A stretch of DNA of 64,000 bases from Tamaricihabitans halophyticus (GCF_004340875.1 NZ_SLXQ01000008.1:186001-250000); one strand, 5' to 3'; counted from the first letter of the stretch, positions 46,358 to 56,361 are shown. A program made the numbers and translations. The notes: generated by a model from the letters alone, not told the origin.

Positions 46358-46399
46358 GAGCTAGTCCTTATCCGTCGTAGTAGTTGGTCAGTATCGTGG

Positions 46400-47359
46400 T
46401 CAGAACCGTTGCCGGTACTCGGAAGGGCTGACCCGCAGTTCGCGCAGGAATGCCCGGCGCATTGCCTCCGGCGTGCCGTACCCGCTGGCTCGGGCGACCT
46501 GCGCGATTCCCGTCGAGCTGTCCTCGAGCAGTCGGCGAGCGGTTTCGATCCGGATCGTGTCCACGAACTTGCCAGGCGGCATGCCGGCCTCGGCGGTGAA
46601 CGCTCGGCTGAACTGACGTGGCGAGAGCTGGGTGCGTTCGGCCAGTGCCGCCACGGACAGATCCTCCGCCGGATGTTCGGTGATCCACTGCTGCACATCT
46701 CTGAGCGGTTCGCGGTTCGCGAACTGCGCGCGCAGTGGTGCGCTGAACTGGCGCTGGTTGCCCGGCCTGCGCAGGAACATCACCAGATGTCGGGCGATAG
46801 TCAGCGCCGCATCCCTGCCGAGGTCGTCCTCGACCAACGCGAGCGCGAGATCGATGCCCGCGGTGACGCCCGCCGACGTGGCCAGATCGTCCTCGCGCAG
46901 GAAGATGGGCTCGGGATCGACCCGTACGGCGGGAAAGCGTTCGGCGAGGTGCTGGCAGATCCGCCAGTGCGTGGTCACCGTGCGCCCATCGAGCAAGCCG
47001 GCCTCGGCGAGCGGCAGGGCACCGGAGCAGACCGACACGATCAGGTCGGCCACCGGCGCGTACTGGCGTAGCCAACCGACCACGCCTGGATCGGGTTCGT
47101 GCGCGCCTTCACCGCCGGGCACCACCAGGGTGTCGAGGTGATCCGGCGTGCCGAGTGGCCGATCTGGCGTCAGCCGCAGCCCGCTCGAGCTGGTGACCGG
47201 CGCACCGTCCAGGCTGGCCAGTTGGAGCTGGTACGGCGCGGTCGAATCGGCCGAGTATCCGAGGTAGCGGTTCGCTCCGGAGAAGACCTCCAGCGGTCCG
47301 GTGACGTCCAGGCTTTGCACGCCGTCGAAGACCAGGAACCAGACGGTACGAATGGGCAC
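46400..47359 (-). CDS. GlxA-type AraC-family regulator with N-terminal DJ-1/PfpI domain
   Basis: The 319-residue protein has an N-terminal DJ-1 domain (about 5-185) with the elbow IVSVCSGALPLAEAGLLDG and the THWR motif, then two AraC HTH motifs (about 220-315; LSVAALAERTQLSPRQFSRAF and IAQVARASGYGTPEAMRRAF). These regulators sense small metabolites and activate neighbouring genes; the DJ-1 gene next downstream is the likely target. A perfect hairpin sequence lies 12 bases upstream of its start. Confidence 0.88.
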   Translation of the reverse strand: MPIRTVWFLVFDGVQSLDVTGPLEVFSGANRYLGYSADSTAPYQLQLASLDGAPVTSSSGLRLTPDRPLGTPDHLDTLVVPGGEGAHEPDPGVVGWLRQYAPVADLIVSVCSGALPLAEAGLLDGRTVTTHWRICQHLAERFPAVRVDPEPIFLREDDLATSAGVTAGIDLALALVEDDLGRDAALTIARHLVMFLRRPGNQRQFSAPLRAQFANREPLRDVQQWITEHPAEDLSVAALAERTQLSPRQFSRAFTAEAGMPPGKFVDTIRIETARRLLEDSSTGIAQVARASGYGTPEAMRRAFLRELRVSPSEYRQRF

Positions 47360-47370
47360 ATCGTGATGTT

Positions 47371-47387
47371 CATCCGGCTACCGGATG
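47371..47387. promoter_or_regulatory. Palindrome CATCCGG-CTA-CCGGATG upstream of the GlxA-type regulator
   Basis: A perfect 7-base inverted repeat with a 3-base centre lies 12 bases before the regulator's start codon. It may be an operator or a 5' UTR hairpin affecting translation. The remainder of 47360-47520 shows no gene. Confidence 0.35.
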
Positions 47388-47520
47388 TCCGCAAGGACGA
47401 GTTCCCCACCTTTTCGGACACGCCCCTAGCTGAGCTATTAGCTCGGTCTCACCAGACGGCACAGGCATTGACCGAGCTCACGAATCCCATCCGGCCGCAG
47501 CAGCGACCAGCCCTCTTAGC

Positions 47521-48456
47521 TCAACCCGGAACGAGCTGATCGGCACGCACACGACGCCGATACCGAAGGGGAGATTGTCCGACCACGCGCCTGAACGCCG
47601 CGCTGAAGGCGCTCTCAGACGCATAGCCCAGATCTGCGGCAAGAGACGCGACCCGGGCGTCGCCGTCTCGCAGTGCACGCTGGGCGAGCACCATGCGCCA
47701 GTGGTTGAGGTAGGTCAGCGGTGGGATACCCGCCGCCTGACGGAAGCGCTGAGCGAACGATGTGCGCGACATGGCCGTGGCGAGGGCGAGGTCGTGCAGG
47801 CCCCATGGCTTCTCCGGGTGGTCATGCATGAGATCGAGGGCGGGCCGCAGTCGCTCGTCCTTGAGAACGCTGAGCCATCCCGGGGGCAGATCGGCCCGGC
47901 CTGCGTAGGCGCGCAGCACCTCGAGCAGCAGTAGTTGACCGTGCTGTCGGATCGCGAACGCTGAACCGAACCTCCGTCCAGTCACCTCATCGAGAAGACT
48001 GTGAAGGCTGTCGCGCAGGGACGTCACATCCACCGTCGATGCTTCAATGTGCGTCACTGGTGGCAGGACGTTCAGCAGCATTGCTCTACCAGCAGGAGTG
48101 AGGTCGATACGACCGCCCACCACGACATCGTCCGTCTCACGATCCGCCGCGGCGAGCCGGGCGGAGGAGAAATCCTCCTCGGGCAGGATCTCGTGCCGCG
48201 GTCCGTCGCCGGTGCCGCCTTCGAGTTCCAGCCATGATCTGTCGTTCAGGATGGCAACGTCTCCAGACCCCATCGGGATCGGGGCGGCAACGCCGTCTGT
48301 GGTGAGCCTGGCCTGACCGCACACCACAGCGATGAACTTCAGCGGGATGTGGACCTCACCGCGGGTGAACCACCGGCCGCGCGCAGCAAAACCGCCGGAG
48401 AGCACGCCACGGACCTCCACGATGTCAAGCACCTCGGACAGACGATCCACAGTCAT
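47521..48456 (-). CDS. AraC-family regulator with cupin-type sensor domain
   Basis: This 311-residue regulator starts at ATG 48456. The N-terminal cupin (AraC_binding_2/cupin_6 type, about 10-180) has FTRGEVHIPLKFIAVVCG and an acidic GGTGDGPRHEIL loop. The C-terminal AraC HTH pair (about 210-305) has LHDLALATAMSRTSFAQRFRQAAG and VASLAADLGYASESAFSAAFRRVVG. It is divergent from the SDR gene, 73 bases apart, the standard arrangement for an AraC activator and its target. Confidence 0.88.
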   Translation of the reverse strand: MTVDRLSEVLDIVEVRGVLSGGFAARGRWFTRGEVHIPLKFIAVVCGQARLTTDGVAAPIPMGSGDVAILNDRSWLELEGGTGDGPRHEILPEEDFSSARLAAADRETDDVVVGGRIDLTPAGRAMLLNVLPPVTHIEASTVDVTSLRDSLHSLLDEVTGRRFGSAFAIRQHGQLLLLEVLRAYAGRADLPPGWLSVLKDERLRPALDLMHDHPEKPWGLHDLALATAMSRTSFAQRFRQAAGIPPLTYLNHWRMVLAQRALRDGDARVASLAADLGYASESAFSAAFRRVVGQSPLRYRRRVRADQLVPG

Positions 48457-48529
48457 ATTCGTACTCTCGCACAAGAAAATGGGACGCACAATCATTCACA
48501 GTACGGACCGGACCGCCGAGGATGGTGGT

Positions 48530-49537
48530 ATGACAAAGAACATCGCGCACAAGCAACACCCCATCAGCTCGGGCTTCACCGCTTCCTCGACAGCGGAGGA
48601 CGTCCTGGCTGGCATCGACCTCTCGGGCAGGAACGTTCTCATCACCGGCGGCCATGCCGGGCTCGGTCTGGAGACCACGCGCACGCTGAGCCGGGCCGGC
48701 GCCTCGGTGACCGTCGGCTCACGAAATCCGGAACGCGCAGCAGCCGCGCTGGCGGGGATCGAGCGCGTTGAGATCGGTCGGCTGGATCTCCTCGATCCGG
48801 CCTCGATCGACGCCTTCGCTACTCGATTCGTCGATTCCGGACGACCACTGCACATTCTGATCAACAACGCCGGCATGCCACCTCGGGAACTGGTCCGGGA
48901 CGCCCGCGGATACGAGGCGCAGTTCGCGACCAACCACCTCGGTCACTTCCAGCTCACCCTGGCCCTGCTCCCATCGCTACGCACGGCTCACGGCGCCCGG
49001 GTGGTCAATGTGACCTCTGGAGCACAGCGGTTCTCCGACATCCTGTGGGATGACCCGAACTTCCAGATCACCGAGTACTCGCCCCGTCTCGCCTACGCCC
49101 AGTCCAAGACCGCCAACGTCCTGTTCGCAGTCGAACTCGACCGCCGATGGGCCGCCGATGGCATCCGCGGTTACGCCGCTCATCCGGGTGTCGTCATCGG
49201 CACCGGCCTGAACAGCGCAGCGGGCGAGGAGGCCCATCGCGCCGAAGGCCTGATCGATGAATCCGGCCGACCGGTCATCGACCCCGAACACGGAAAGAAG
49301 ACACCGCAACAAGGAGCCAGCACCATCGTGTTCGCCGCGACCAGCCCGCTGCTCACCGAGATCGGTGGCGTCTACCTCAAAGACAACGACATCTCGCCGC
49401 TGGACGACGAGCCACGACCGATGTCCGCCATCGAGCCCCCCTCCGAGGTCATGTCACACTCCATCGATCCACGATCAGCGCAACGCTTTTGGGAACTGAG
49501 CGAACAACTTCTCAGTGCCCCGATGAGATTCAGCTAA
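48530..49537 (+). CDS. Short-chain dehydrogenase, AraC-linked
   Basis: The 335-residue extended-type SDR starts at ATG 48530. It has TGGHAGLGLETTRTL for cofactor binding, NNAG, and the active-site YAQSK with preceding Ser (VTSGAQRF). Length and features resemble the WW-domain oxidoreductase/retinol-dehydrogenase-like group common in actinobacteria. The substrate is unknown. Expression is probably controlled by the divergent AraC regulator, since the shared 73-base region must hold both promoters. Confidence 0.85.
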   Translation: MTKNIAHKQHPISSGFTASSTAEDVLAGIDLSGRNVLITGGHAGLGLETTRTLSRAGASVTVGSRNPERAAAALAGIERVEIGRLDLLDPASIDAFATRFVDSGRPLHILINNAGMPPRELVRDARGYEAQFATNHLGHFQLTLALLPSLRTAHGARVVNVTSGAQRFSDILWDDPNFQITEYSPRLAYAQSKTANVLFAVELDRRWAADGIRGYAAHPGVVIGTGLNSAAGEEAHRAEGLIDESGRPVIDPEHGKKTPQQGASTIVFAATSPLLTEIGGVYLKDNDISPLDDEPRPMSAIEPPSEVMSHSIDPRSAQRFWELSEQLLSAPMRFS

Positions 49538-49587
49538 GTGTCATCGCCTTCTGCAAGCCCCACACGCTGCCGCGCCGAGGACGGCAC

Positions 49588-49914
49588 CTAGGTGCGCTGC
49601 CAGCAAATGAACAGGGCGTCGTCGGTCGTCGTCATCGCTTCGACGAAGACGTCATTGTCGAAGCCGGGCAACACTTGCAGTTTGGACATCAGCGCGTTGG
49701 CCGACGGGTGCCCGCTCGGTACGGCGCAACCCGTCCCGTTTTCCCCTTCGAGTAGGAAGAACACATCCTCGTCCCACGGTCCATCCGGGATAGTACGAAT
49801 ACCTACCCGGCGCAGATCATCCCAGGAAACCGATTCCTGCGAGCCATCCGCTAGTTCTCGGCGTACCCCGGCGTCGTCAACGACGATCTCGGTTCGCCTG
49901 CCACCACTGGACAC
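49588..49914 (-). CDS. Conserved hypothetical protein (108 aa)
   Basis: This small soluble acidic protein has RVGIRTIPDGPWDEDVFFLLEGENGTGCAVP and LPGFDNDVFVEAMTTTDDALFICW, a pattern I recognise from uncharacterised actinobacterial proteins. A GTG at 49914 is preceded by GGAGGG with short spacing, and another GTG at 49926 is also possible. The longer frame to 50256 overlaps dinG and is not coding-like. It lies 37 bases downstream of the dinG stop and may be cotranscribed with it. Confidence 0.65.
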   Translation of the reverse strand: MSSGGRRTEIVVDDAGVRRELADGSQESVSWDDLRRVGIRTIPDGPWDEDVFFLLEGENGTGCAVPSGHPSANALMSKLQVLPGFDNDVFVEAMTTTDDALFICWQRT

Positions 49915-49951
49915 GGAACCCTCCACTGTCGATCTTACTTCTTCGGGTCGG

Positions 49952-52087
49952 TTACTTGCTCGGTCCGGCGTTCGCCGACCCGCTTGGTGCTTCCGGTTTT
50001 GCGGACGCCGCGGCATCCGCCAACCGACGCAGCGCGCCACGCACCACGTCCGGATCGGTTGTCTCCCAAAAAGGCGGTAACGAGGCACGCAGGAACGATC
50101 CGTACCGCGCGGTCGCCAAGCGTGGATCCAGCACCGCGACCACGCCCCGGTCGGTACTCGAGCGCAGTAGTCGCCCCGCGCCCTGCGCGAGCAGCAGCGC
50201 CGCGTGCGTGGCGGCAACGGTGAGAAAACCGTTGCCGCCACGGGCTTCCACGGCACGCTGGCGCGCCGAGGCGAGCGGATCGTCCGGCCGGGGAAACGGT
50301 ATGCGGTCCATCACCACGAGCTGCAGCGCCGAGCCCGGCACATCCACGCCCTGCCACAGCGACAAGGTGCCGAACAGGCAACTGGTCTGCTCGTCCGCGA
50401 ACTGCCGGACGAGCAGACCAGTTGCGTCATCGCCCTGGCAGAGCACCGGATAGCTCAGCCGATCGCGGAGTGCCTCGGTGGCCTGCTTGGCGGCTCGCAT
50501 CGAGGAGAACAGGCCGAGCGTGCGGCCCCTTGCGGCCTCCACAAGCGAAGCCAATTCGTCCAGATAGGACTCGGGAAGGCCGTCCCTGCCCGGCGGCGGC
50601 AGCTGCCTTGCCACGTAGAGGATCGCGCTTCGGCCATGGTCGAACGGTGATCCGACGTCAATGCCGGTCCACTGTGGAACTGACTGATCGGAGGGTGGTG
50701 CTTTGGCGGTCGCGGTCCCTTCCGGGGGGCGTGGCTCGGCAGGCGAGGTGGGGGGCAGCCCCCATTGCCGGGCAAGTACGTCGAAGGAGCCGCCGAGGGC
50801 CAGTGTCGCGGAGGTGAGCACCGTGGTCCGCTGGGCGAACAGCCGCTCGCGCAACAGACCGGACACGCTCAACGGCGCGACCCGGAGTGCCGGCAGGCGC
50901 GGTGCTGGCTCGCCGGAACGCCACACCACGTCGTAGCGCTGACTGGTGTCCGCATCGAAGGCGTCGAGTAGCCGCACCGCGGTGTCATGCACCTCGTCCA
51001 GCAGGGCGAGGGCGAGCTTGCGCCGGCTAGCATCCTCGGCTTCCTGGCGTCGCTCGGGCCCGATCGCGGTGATACAGGCATGTGCGGCATCCCGCACCGC
51101 GCGCAGCGCGCCCTCGACCGGTTGATCAAGCGCGTCCATCCGGCCAGCCGGGACCTCGTCGAGTACCAGCCCGAATCCCTCGGCGGATTCCGCGAGCTGA
51201 TCGGTGATCGCCTGGTCGATCAACCTGCCGCAGCGGCGTACCGCCGCCGTCACCATGGTGCTGGTCAGTTCGGCAGTGGCCGCCGAGGTCACCCGGTCTA
51301 CGAGGTCATGCGCCTCGTCGATGACGACGAGATCGTGCTCGGGCAGCACCTGGTACTCCTGCAGCGCGTCGATCGCCAGCAGGGCATGGTTGGTGACCAC
51401 GATGTCCGCGCGTCCAGCCTCCGCTCTGGCCAGTTCCGCGAAACAGTCATTGCCCACCGGGCAACGGGTCGCGCCGAGACATTCTTTCGCGGATACCGAC
51501 ACCTGTCGCCAGGCCAGCTCGGTGACCCCGGGCACCAGCTCATCGCGGTCACCGGTACTCGTCTGCTCGGCCCATTCGTGGAGCCGGCGCACCTGCTTCC
51601 CGAGCGCCGAGACGGCGAACGGATCGAAAAGCGACTGATCGTCAGGCTCCTCGGGAGCGCCGGTGTCCAGCCGGTGCAGGCACAGGTAGTTGCGCCGCCC
51701 TTTCAGGATCGCGAAGGTCGGTGTGCGCCCGAGGGTGGAGCGCAGCGTCGTGGCCAGCCGAGGGAGGTCACGGTCCACGAGCTGACGCTGCAGGGCGATG
51801 GTTGCGGTGGAGACCACCACCGTGGCCTCGCGTTCCACCGCGTGCCGGATGGCAGGTACCAGGTATCCGAGTGACTTACCCGTTCCGGTGCCTGCCTGCA
51901 CCGCGAGGTGCTGACCAGTACGGATGGCGTTGCTGACCGCCTCGGCCATCTCGATCTGACCGGTGCGTTCGGTGCCGCCGAGGCCCTCGACCGCCGTGCC
52001 CAACAGCTCACGCACGCTCGGCAGTCCAGGGCGTGCCGCTGGTTTCGCCCGCTCCGCGGGAGCGGGTGGGGTGTCGGTTTCGGGCAC
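49952..52087 (-). CDS. dinG: DinG/XPD-like ATP-dependent DNA helicase
   Basis: The 711-residue superfamily 2 helicase has Walker A AGTGTGKS (residues 65-72) and DEAH box VVIDEAHDL. Four cysteines are placed as in the Fe-S domain: one in YLCLH and three in the segment from KECLG through RCPVG to NDCF. The C-terminal half carries motifs V and VI (LWQGVDVPG and QGAGRLLRS). It probably unwinds damaged or R-loop DNA 5' to 3'. The start is at an ATG or GTG near 52087. It is a common singleton in actinobacteria. Confidence 0.92.
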   Translation of the reverse strand: MPETDTPPAPAERAKPAARPGLPSVRELLGTAVEGLGGTERTGQIEMAEAVSNAIRTGQHLAVQAGTGTGKSLGYLVPAIRHAVEREATVVVSTATIALQRQLVDRDLPRLATTLRSTLGRTPTFAILKGRRNYLCLHRLDTGAPEEPDDQSLFDPFAVSALGKQVRRLHEWAEQTSTGDRDELVPGVTELAWRQVSVSAKECLGATRCPVGNDCFAELARAEAGRADIVVTNHALLAIDALQEYQVLPEHDLVVIDEAHDLVDRVTSAATAELTSTMVTAAVRRCGRLIDQAITDQLAESAEGFGLVLDEVPAGRMDALDQPVEGALRAVRDAAHACITAIGPERRQEAEDASRRKLALALLDEVHDTAVRLLDAFDADTSQRYDVVWRSGEPAPRLPALRVAPLSVSGLLRERLFAQRTTVLTSATLALGGSFDVLARQWGLPPTSPAEPRPPEGTATAKAPPSDQSVPQWTGIDVGSPFDHGRSAILYVARQLPPPGRDGLPESYLDELASLVEAARGRTLGLFSSMRAAKQATEALRDRLSYPVLCQGDDATGLLVRQFADEQTSCLFGTLSLWQGVDVPGSALQLVVMDRIPFPRPDDPLASARQRAVEARGGNGFLTVAATHAALLLAQGAGRLLRSSTDRGVVAVLDPRLATARYGSFLRASLPPFWETTDPDVVRGALRRLADAAASAKPEAPSGSANAGPSK

Positions 52088-52181
52088 GGGCAGACCGTAC
52101 CGGCTACCGGCGACGGCTCGTCCGCGGACCGCGTGGATACCGCGTGGCGGCTAGCCACGCCGGGTCCAGCGTGGCGGTGCC

Positions 52182-52781
52182 TTAGCGTTCGCCGCGCCGC
52201 GTCAGTGCCCACGCCGCGGGCAACAACCCAGCCGCGAGTAGCACCTTCACCGCGTCCCCGAGTAGGAACGGGACGACCCCCATGGCCAGCCCACCAGCGA
52301 GCCCGACCCCGGCCGAGGCCATCAGCCAGGGCACACCGACCGCGTAGATGGCCAGGTTGCCGAGCACCATGGTGCCCGCCGTGCGCAGCGGCGTACGGTC
52401 GCCGCCACGGGCGGCCAGCGCGCCAACCAGAGCACCGGCGAGCACGAAACCGACGATGTAGCCCGCGCTCGCCCCAGTCAGGCCAGCGCTGCCCTCGTTG
52501 AACCAGGGCACCCCAGCCGCGCCGACGAGCAAGTACAGCAGCATGGCGGCGGCACCACGGCGCCAGCCGAGGGCGGCGCCGACGAGCAGCGCGGCGAAAG
52601 TCTGTCCGGTGATCGGGACCGGGCTGCCCGGAACCGGCAGGACTACCTGGGCAGCCACCCCGGTCAGCGCCGCACCACCAGCGACCAGCGCGATATTCCG
52701 CACGGCGGTACTGGGCAGGGCTCGGCTTGGCAGAGCGTCGGCGAGTACGGCGCCACGGGACGCGAGCGGAAGAGCGGACAC
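52182..52781 (-). CDS. bioY: Biotin transporter BioY (ECF S component)
   Basis: The 199-residue membrane protein has six helices and the BioY signatures VLPVPGSPVPITGQTFAALLVGAALG and the GAAGVPWFNEG region. It binds biotin and imports it with an ECF ATPase/T module or, in some bacteria, alone. No ecfA/ecfT genes are present nearby. It starts with GTG. The 282-base region upstream (52782-53063) contains no gene and no recognised biotin operator. Confidence 0.92.
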   Translation of the reverse strand: MSALPLASRGAVLADALPSRALPSTAVRNIALVAGGAALTGVAAQVVLPVPGSPVPITGQTFAALLVGAALGWRRGAAAMLLYLLVGAAGVPWFNEGSAGLTGASAGYIVGFVLAGALVGALAARGGDRTPLRTAGTMVLGNLAIYAVGVPWLMASAGVGLAGGLAMGVVPFLLGDAVKVLLAAGLLPAAWALTRRGER

Positions 52782-53063
52782 GGTTACCTCGACCTCCTGG
52801 GCAAGACTCGGCTGCGTGGTGGCCGCCGGCTAGCGAGTGCGGATGGGGGCAGGTTAATCGGCGCGAGATGGTCGTGGAACCGGACGTAGCAGGACTCACT
52901 ATCGGAGTCGAGCCAACGGACTGGTAGTGACGATCCGTGGTCAGTGACGGTGTGTCCAGACTCGACCGGGTGGCATCGCGTCTGATCGGTTCAGCTGGCC
53001 GTGTCCAGTGGTCGATGCTCGGACCGAGGTACTGGACGGCGATTGCGCGAAATGGAGTGACCG

Positions 53064-53774
53064 ATGCGGGCGAGCAGTGTGGCGACAGTGGTGGTGGGAG
53101 CGGTAGCGGCGTTGGTGATCGCGCCCGCGGCGCAGGCCACGGCCCTGGGCTCGACGGCGCCGGACCCGACGGCACCTGATTCGACCGACGCGCGAGCCGC
53201 CCGCGCGGCCGACCCCGACGCCACTGCCGCGATCGGCAGGGTCAATCTCGTGGTGGACGGGGAACAGGTGACCGAACCGCCGATCGCACCCTGCGCGGTG
53301 AGCGGGGAGCAGGCGAACGACACCCGTGGCGTCCAGGTCGGCGATCTGGTCAGCTACGGAAGCGCGCGCACCGGGTGCGCGCCGAACGAGGACGGCACGG
53401 TTACCGCGTGGACCGAGGGTCGGCGGTTCACGCTGGACGCGCTCACCGAATATGGCGGCCCGGAGCTGGGCGTGCGCACCTATTCATCGAGCTGCTCAAC
53501 CGTCGAAAACGGCAGCACGGCACGGATGACCGTCGGCGGTGTCCGCGGTTTCCAGGTGCCCGAGGAGATCCCGCCCAACCACACGGTGCTGGTGCCCGGC
53601 GCGAACGAAGGCGACCCGCCGATGGCCAAGATCGTGCTCAACGAGTCCATCGTGCCGGAGCCGCCGACCGGTGAGCTGACCGTGAACACCGTGCGGATCG
53701 AACTGTTCCCGGAAGGCGGGCCGGTCACCGGCGAGGTCGAACTGGGCAGTGTGACCTGCCAGCCAGTCGGGTGA
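53064..53774 (+). CDS. Secreted protein, choice-of-anchor P-like
   Basis: The 236-residue product has a clear Sec signal peptide (residues 1 to ~26, AAQATA). The mature part begins with an Ala/Asp/Pro-rich linker, then a beta-rich domain with four or five cysteines. The ending TVNTVRIELFPEGG...VELGSVTC resembles choice-of-anchor P proteins of actinobacteria. It is probably exported and cell-associated, with function unknown. The ATG start has only weak Shine-Dalgarno support (GGAG). It is a solitary gene. Confidence 0.65.
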   Translation: MRASSVATVVVGAVAALVIAPAAQATALGSTAPDPTAPDSTDARAARAADPDATAAIGRVNLVVDGEQVTEPPIAPCAVSGEQANDTRGVQVGDLVSYGSARTGCAPNEDGTVTAWTEGRRFTLDALTEYGGPELGVRTYSSSCSTVENGSTARMTVGGVRGFQVPEEIPPNHTVLVPGANEGDPPMAKIVLNESIVPEPPTGELTVNTVRIELFPEGGPVTGEVELGSVTCQPVG

Positions 53775-53989
53775 GAAATGCGGCAAAAGGCAGGCATAGT
53801 ACCTGGCCACGTCCAGGTGTGTTCGGGCTAACGCCCAGATCCGGAATCATTTCGTAACCTGCTGGCGATAAACCATGCGAACGAGTTGCCAGTTTGCATC
53901 GTGCTGTTACTGATCCGGGTTTCCGTCTCACGACACGAACGGATACCAACGATTCTGGTCGCGGCATGCGTTGAGTGGGGAGGACGGAC

Positions 53990-55345
53990 GTGTCGTCGGC
54001 CGAGGGCAGCAATCGCCGGGCGCTGACAATCTGGGGGATCGCGGCAACGGTCTATTTCCTCGCCGTGTTCCATCGAACGTCGTTCGGCGTGGCCGGACTG
54101 GAGGCACAGGAGCGGTTTGGCGTCGGCGCGGCCGCGCTCGGCAGCTTCACCGTGCTACAGGTCGGCGTCTACGCGGCCATGCAGATCCCGACCGGAATCC
54201 TGGTGGACCGGTTCGGCCCACGAAAGATCATCACGCTTGCCGCCACCCTGCTCGGTATTGGCCAGCTGCTTTTCGCCATCGCCGACTCCTACCCGCTCGG
54301 CCTGCTGGCAAGGGGAGTGCTCGGTCTCGGCGACGCGATGACCTTCGTCAGCGTGCTGCGACTGGTGGCCGCGCACTTCTCGGCCCGGCGCTATCCCGTA
54401 CTGATGTCGGTGACCGGCGCGCTTGGTTTCGTCGGCAACCTGGTCGCGACCGCGCCGCTGGCCGCGCTGCTCGCCGGCCCCGGCTGGACGGCGGTCTTCG
54501 TGGTGGCTGGCGCGGTCACCACCGGTTTCGCGATGGTTGTCGCGCTGCGGCTGCGCGATCGGCCGGCCGGGGTGCCGCCGACGCCAGTGGAACGTATCTC
54601 GCCGGGCTCGATCCTGCGACAGCTGCGCCAAGCGTGGCGGATACCCGGTACGCGGCTTGGCTTCTGGGTGCATTTCGCGACGATGTTCGGGCCGAACGTG
54701 CTCACCCTCGTCTGGGGTGTGCCGTACCTGGTTCGCGCGCAGGGGATGGACGCGCAGGCGGCGAGCGGGATGCTGATCGTGTTCGTGTTCGGCTCCATGC
54801 TGGGCGGCCCGATTCTGGGCACGGCGATCGGCCGGCGCCCCGGCCTGCGGGTTCCGCTGGTATCGCTGTACCTTTCCGGCGCGCTGGTGGCATGGGCCGT
54901 GCTGCTCAGCTGGCCAGGCACGTTGCCGACCGCCGCGCTGGCCGTGCTTTTCGCGTTCCTCTCGCTCGGCGGCCCCGTTTCCATGATCGGATTCGCGCTG
55001 GCCAAGGACTACAACCCGGTCCGCAGGGTGGGTCTGGCCAGCGGAGTGGTCAATTCCGGCGGCTTCCTCGCCACCACGGTGACCACCCTGCTCGTCGGCG
55101 TGCTGGTGCAGCTCACCGGCCCGCTCGGTGCCCCGGCTGGCTTTCGGATCGCGCTGCTGTCCGTTGTGGTCGCGCTGCTATTCGGTAGCTGGCGGGTGGC
55201 GGTCTGGTGGCGCAGGTGCCGGGCGGTGGTGCTGGCCGCGCAGGAACGCGGCGAACTGGTTCCGGTGCAGCTACGCCGGCGACGCTGGGACAGCGAGGCA
55301 ACGCCGGTTCCGGCGACCCGGGAGCGAGTCGCCGCTTCGGGCTGA
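53990..55345 (+). CDS. MFS transporter
   Basis: The 451-residue transporter has about twelve hydrophobic helices. The cytoplasmic loop between helices 2 and 3 carries GILVDRFGPRKII, the MFS G-x-x-x-D-R-x-G-R/P motif. GTG 53990 is chosen because GGGGAGGA lies 6-7 bases upstream. The substrate is unknown; sequence style suggests the nitrate/organic-acid or multidrug-like group of small actinobacterial MFS proteins. It is separated by 54 bases from truB. Confidence 0.85.
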   Translation: MSSAEGSNRRALTIWGIAATVYFLAVFHRTSFGVAGLEAQERFGVGAAALGSFTVLQVGVYAAMQIPTGILVDRFGPRKIITLAATLLGIGQLLFAIADSYPLGLLARGVLGLGDAMTFVSVLRLVAAHFSARRYPVLMSVTGALGFVGNLVATAPLAALLAGPGWTAVFVVAGAVTTGFAMVVALRLRDRPAGVPPTPVERISPGSILRQLRQAWRIPGTRLGFWVHFATMFGPNVLTLVWGVPYLVRAQGMDAQAASGMLIVFVFGSMLGGPILGTAIGRRPGLRVPLVSLYLSGALVAWAVLLSWPGTLPTAALAVLFAFLSLGGPVSMIGFALAKDYNPVRRVGLASGVVNSGGFLATTVTTLLVGVLVQLTGPLGAPAGFRIALLSVVVALLFGSWRVAVWWRRCRAVVLAAQERGELVPVQLRRRRWDSEATPVPATRERVAASG

Positions 55346-55399
55346 GCCGAAACGACGCGATCCGGGGATGGCCGGCGGGCGGTGGCAAGATATGCGCCC

Positions 55400-56311
55400 G
55401 TGGCTCGTCAGCAATCCTCCCGACCCGCTCCCTCGCCTGGCCTGCTCATTGTGGCCAAGCCAGCGGGGATGACCTCGCATGATGTGGTGGCCAAGGTTCG
55501 TAAGATCATCGGCACGCGGAAGGTGGGGCACGCCGGCACGCTCGATCCGATGGCCACCGGCGTGCTGGTGCTTGGCATCGAGCGCGCGACCAAACTGCTC
55601 GGGCACCTGACGCTGGACCGCAAGACCTATCTGGCGACCATCCGGCTCGGCGCGAGTACCGATACCGATGATGCCGAGGGCGACGTCACGCGCACCGCGT
55701 CGGCAGCGGAACTGGATGAGGTGACCGACGCGTCGATCGTGAGCGGTATCGGCGCGCTGACCGGGTCGATCGAGCAGGTGCCGAGCGCGGTGAGCGCGGT
55801 CAAGGTCGCGGGGAAACGCGCCTATGCCCGAGTACGCGACGGTGAAGTGGTCGACCTGCCGGCTCGCCCGGTCGAGGTGTATCGGTTCGATCTGCTCGGG
55901 CAACGCCGCGAAGCGGGGACGCTCGAGCTGGACGCCGCCGTGGAATGTTCCTCCGGCACCTACGTCCGGGCACTGGCCAGAGACCTCGGCGCGCGGCTCG
56001 GCGTCGGTGGCCACCTCGCCGCGTTGTGTCGAACCAAGGTTGGTCCATTCGAACTGCGCTCGGCTCGCACGCTTGAGCAGTTGGCCGAGCAACCCGAGCT
56101 GACCCACGACCTCAGTGCCGCGGTCGCGGCGGCCTTCGGTCGCAGGGACGTTTCGGCGGCCGAAGCCGAGGCCGTCGGCCATGGGAAGTGGCTGCCGGCA
56201 AGCGGGCTCGCGGGTACCTACGGGATCTTCGGTCCGGACGGGTCAGCGCTCGCGCTGGCGCGCGATGTCGAGGGCCTGGCGAAACCCCTGGTTGTGCTGG
56301 CGCCACGGTGA
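55400..56311 (+). CDS. truB: tRNA pseudouridine(55) synthase
   Basis: The 303-residue enzyme makes pseudouridine 55 in the T-loop of tRNA. The catalytic Asp lies in GHAGTLDPMATGVLVLG, the substrate-binding KPAGMTSHDVV is at the N-terminus, and KRAYARVRDGE follows. A C-terminal PUA-like domain ends the protein. The GTG at 55400 is preferred over one 18 bases upstream. The truB-ribF order is conserved in bacteria. The start codon options of ribF overlap or follow its stop closely. Confidence 0.95.
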   Translation: MARQQSSRPAPSPGLLIVAKPAGMTSHDVVAKVRKIIGTRKVGHAGTLDPMATGVLVLGIERATKLLGHLTLDRKTYLATIRLGASTDTDDAEGDVTRTASAAELDEVTDASIVSGIGALTGSIEQVPSAVSAVKVAGKRAYARVRDGEVVDLPARPVEVYRFDLLGQRREAGTLELDAAVECSSGTYVRALARDLGARLGVGGHLAALCRTKVGPFELRSARTLEQLAEQPELTHDLSAAVAAAFGRRDVSAAEAEAVGHGKWLPASGLAGTYGIFGPDGSALALARDVEGLAKPLVVLAPR

Positions 56312-56361
56312 ATACGCCACCGGCGGTGCCGCCAGCCGGCGGTGGTCGTACGCTGAACGCC

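Noticed and set aside
51703-53175. 490-codon frame overlapping dinG, bioY and the secreted protein gene
   Set aside because: Arg/Pro-rich shadow crossing three supported genes and two strands.
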